Origin: JAICLV01 sp036380925
GTDB taxonomy: Bacteria > Actinomycetota > Actinomycetes > Acidothermales > Acidothermaceae
Assembly: GCA_036380925.1 (NCBI GenBank)
Contig: DASVDW010000091.1
Span: forward strand, 1-5,540
Reading direction: 5' to 3'
DNA length: 5,540 nucleotides
Every line of letters starts with the position of its first letter. The first letter of the stretch is position 1. This document shows positions 4,852 to 5,540 of this stretch, piece after piece. The notes beneath the pieces were generated by a model, which was not told the DNA's origin, ran no database searches, and saw only the letters and a list, made by a program, of their open reading frames with translations. Position numbers and translations under genes: made by a program.

Positions 4852-5540
4852 GTGCCCACACCTATGCCAGACGCGGACGTCGAGCGCGTGCTTGTCGTCG
4901 CCGCGCATCCCGACGACATCGACTTCGGCTCGGCCGGAACCATCGCGACCTGGACCGACGCCGGCATGGAGGTCGTCTACTGCATTTGCACCGACGGCGA
5001 CGCCGGCGGCTTCGACCTCGAGTTTCCGCGCGACCAGATCGCCGGGGTGCGCCGCGCCGAGCAGACCGAGGCGGCCAAGCGGGTCGGCGTCCACGACGTC
5101 CGGTTTCTCGGTTATCCCGACGGCAAGCTGGTCGCGAGCCTGGAGCTGCGGCGCGACATCAGCCGGGTCATCCGGCAGGTTCGACCGCAGCGCATCGTCG
5201 TGCCGTCGCCAGAGCGCGATTACGAGCGGGTCGGCCACAGCCACCCCGACCACCGCGCGGCCGGATCCGCCGCGCTCGACGCGGTCTATCCCGACGCCCG
5301 CAACCCGTTCGCGCATCCCGAGTTGCGGCTCGACGAGGGCCTCGACGCGTGGGCCGTGCCCGAGACGTGGGTCACCGGCGCCCCCCACGCCGCGCACCTG
5401 CCGGCGCATTATGTCGACGTCACCGACACGTTCGACCGCAAGGTAGCCGCGCTGCGGGCGCACGAGAGCCAGACGGCCCACCACGACAACTTCGAGGCGG
5501 AACTGCGCGCCCGCCTTCGACGCGAGGCCGAACGCGCCGG
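4852..5540 (+). CDS. PIG-L/LmbE-family zinc-dependent N-acetylglucosaminyl-type deacetylase, 3' end outside window
   Basis: The frame is open from 4852 to the window end (229 codons seen; no stop reached). It belongs to the PIG-L superfamily, which removes acetyl or related acyl groups from GlcNAc-like substrates; MshB and Mca of mycothiol metabolism are members. The AHPDD motif gives H19 and D22 as zinc ligands and D21 as the likely general base. The second motif H131-P-D-H134 supplies the third zinc ligand and the catalytic His. TDGDAGG (47-53) and FLGYPDG (85-91) are also typical. No signal peptide is visible, so it is probably cytoplasmic. The start is uncertain: ATG 4843, GTG 4852 and ATG 4864 are all in frame. 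GTG 4852 is preferred because AGGA lies 8 bases upstream and TAGGAT 7 bases upstream. It is divergent from pcrA. Sequence alone does not say whether the substrate is a mycothiol precursor, a mycothiol conjugate or something else, so no symbol is given. Confidence 0.88.
   Translation, partial: MPTPMPDADVERVLVVAAHPDDIDFGSAGTIATWTDAGMEVVYCICTDGDAGGFDLEFPRDQIAGVRRAEQTEAAKRVGVHDVRFLGYPDGKLVASLELRRDISRVIRQVRPQRIVVPSPERDYERVGHSHPDHRAAGSAALDAVYPDARNPFAHPELRLDEGLDAWAVPETWVTGAPHAAHLPAHYVDVTDTFDRKVAALRAHESQTAHHDNFEAELRARLRREAERA

Noticed and set aside
4800..4967. 56-residue N-terminal extension of pcrA starting at 4967 (minus)
   Set aside because: The extension is low-complexity, lies antisense to the deacetylase start, and would displace the Q-motif from its normal place near the N-terminus. 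ATG 4799 is the family-consistent start.
4892..5446. 184-codon Ser/Thr/Arg/Pro-rich open frame at the right end
   Set aside because: It is the wrong frame. The frame from 4852 carries AHPDD and HPDH motifs and stays open to the window edge.
1..5540. A novel multi-gene defence, mobile or biosynthetic system
   Set aside because: Every sizeable frame with normal codon use belongs to a known family or to the sigma-linked membrane protein. No mobile, phage, toxin-antitoxin or CRISPR features are present.

Overview
The window is a GC-rich chromosomal segment from an actinobacterium. This is supported by strong third-position G/C bias, GTG starts, TAnnnT-type -10 elements and gene families typical of the phylum. 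It carries no transposase, integrase, CRISPR, tRNA or rRNA signal. Most of it looks like a housekeeping neighbourhood. Convergent pcrA/uvrD1 and M23 peptidase genes, with an icmB-type cobalamin-binding gene nearby, match an arrangement I recall from Streptomyces (around SCO4797-SCO4800) and partly from Mycobacterium tuberculosis (Rv0949 uvrD1 beside Rv0950c, an M23 protein). The order within Actinobacteria cannot be fixed from this sequence.

Layout. (1) Positions 1-1124 (+) hold the end of an ECF-type sigma factor. It overlaps by four bases (ATGA) a single-pass membrane protein with a short cytoplasmic N-terminus, a proline-rich repeat stalk, an extracytoplasmic two-cysteine segment and a His/Gly tail. 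Position and architecture suggest an anti-sigma factor or sensor. (2) Positions 1144-1560 (-) hold a stand-alone B12-binding mutase small subunit of the IcmB type, convergent with the sigma operon. Its 3' coding end contains a 60-bp almost perfect inverted repeat. (3) Positions 1716-2510 (+) hold a secreted LytM/M23 endopeptidase, divergent from icmB across a 155-bp regulatory gap. (4) Positions 2511-4799 (-) hold a full-length PcrA/UvrD-type helicase whose stop codon directly abuts that of the peptidase. (5) From 4852 (+) to the window end runs a PIG-L/LmbE-type zinc deacetylase, divergent from pcrA across about 52 bp. Putative -10 elements there lie so close to both start codons that leaderless or near-leaderless transcripts are likely.

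Functionally these are separate units: a signalling pair, a coenzyme-B12 acyl-CoA mutase subunit, cell-wall remodelling, DNA repair and a small-molecule deacetylase. They do not look like one new system. The most unusual items are the large hairpin inside the end of icmB, which also lies just downstream of the sigma operon, and the metal/redox-sensor-like outer part of the candidate anti-sigma protein.
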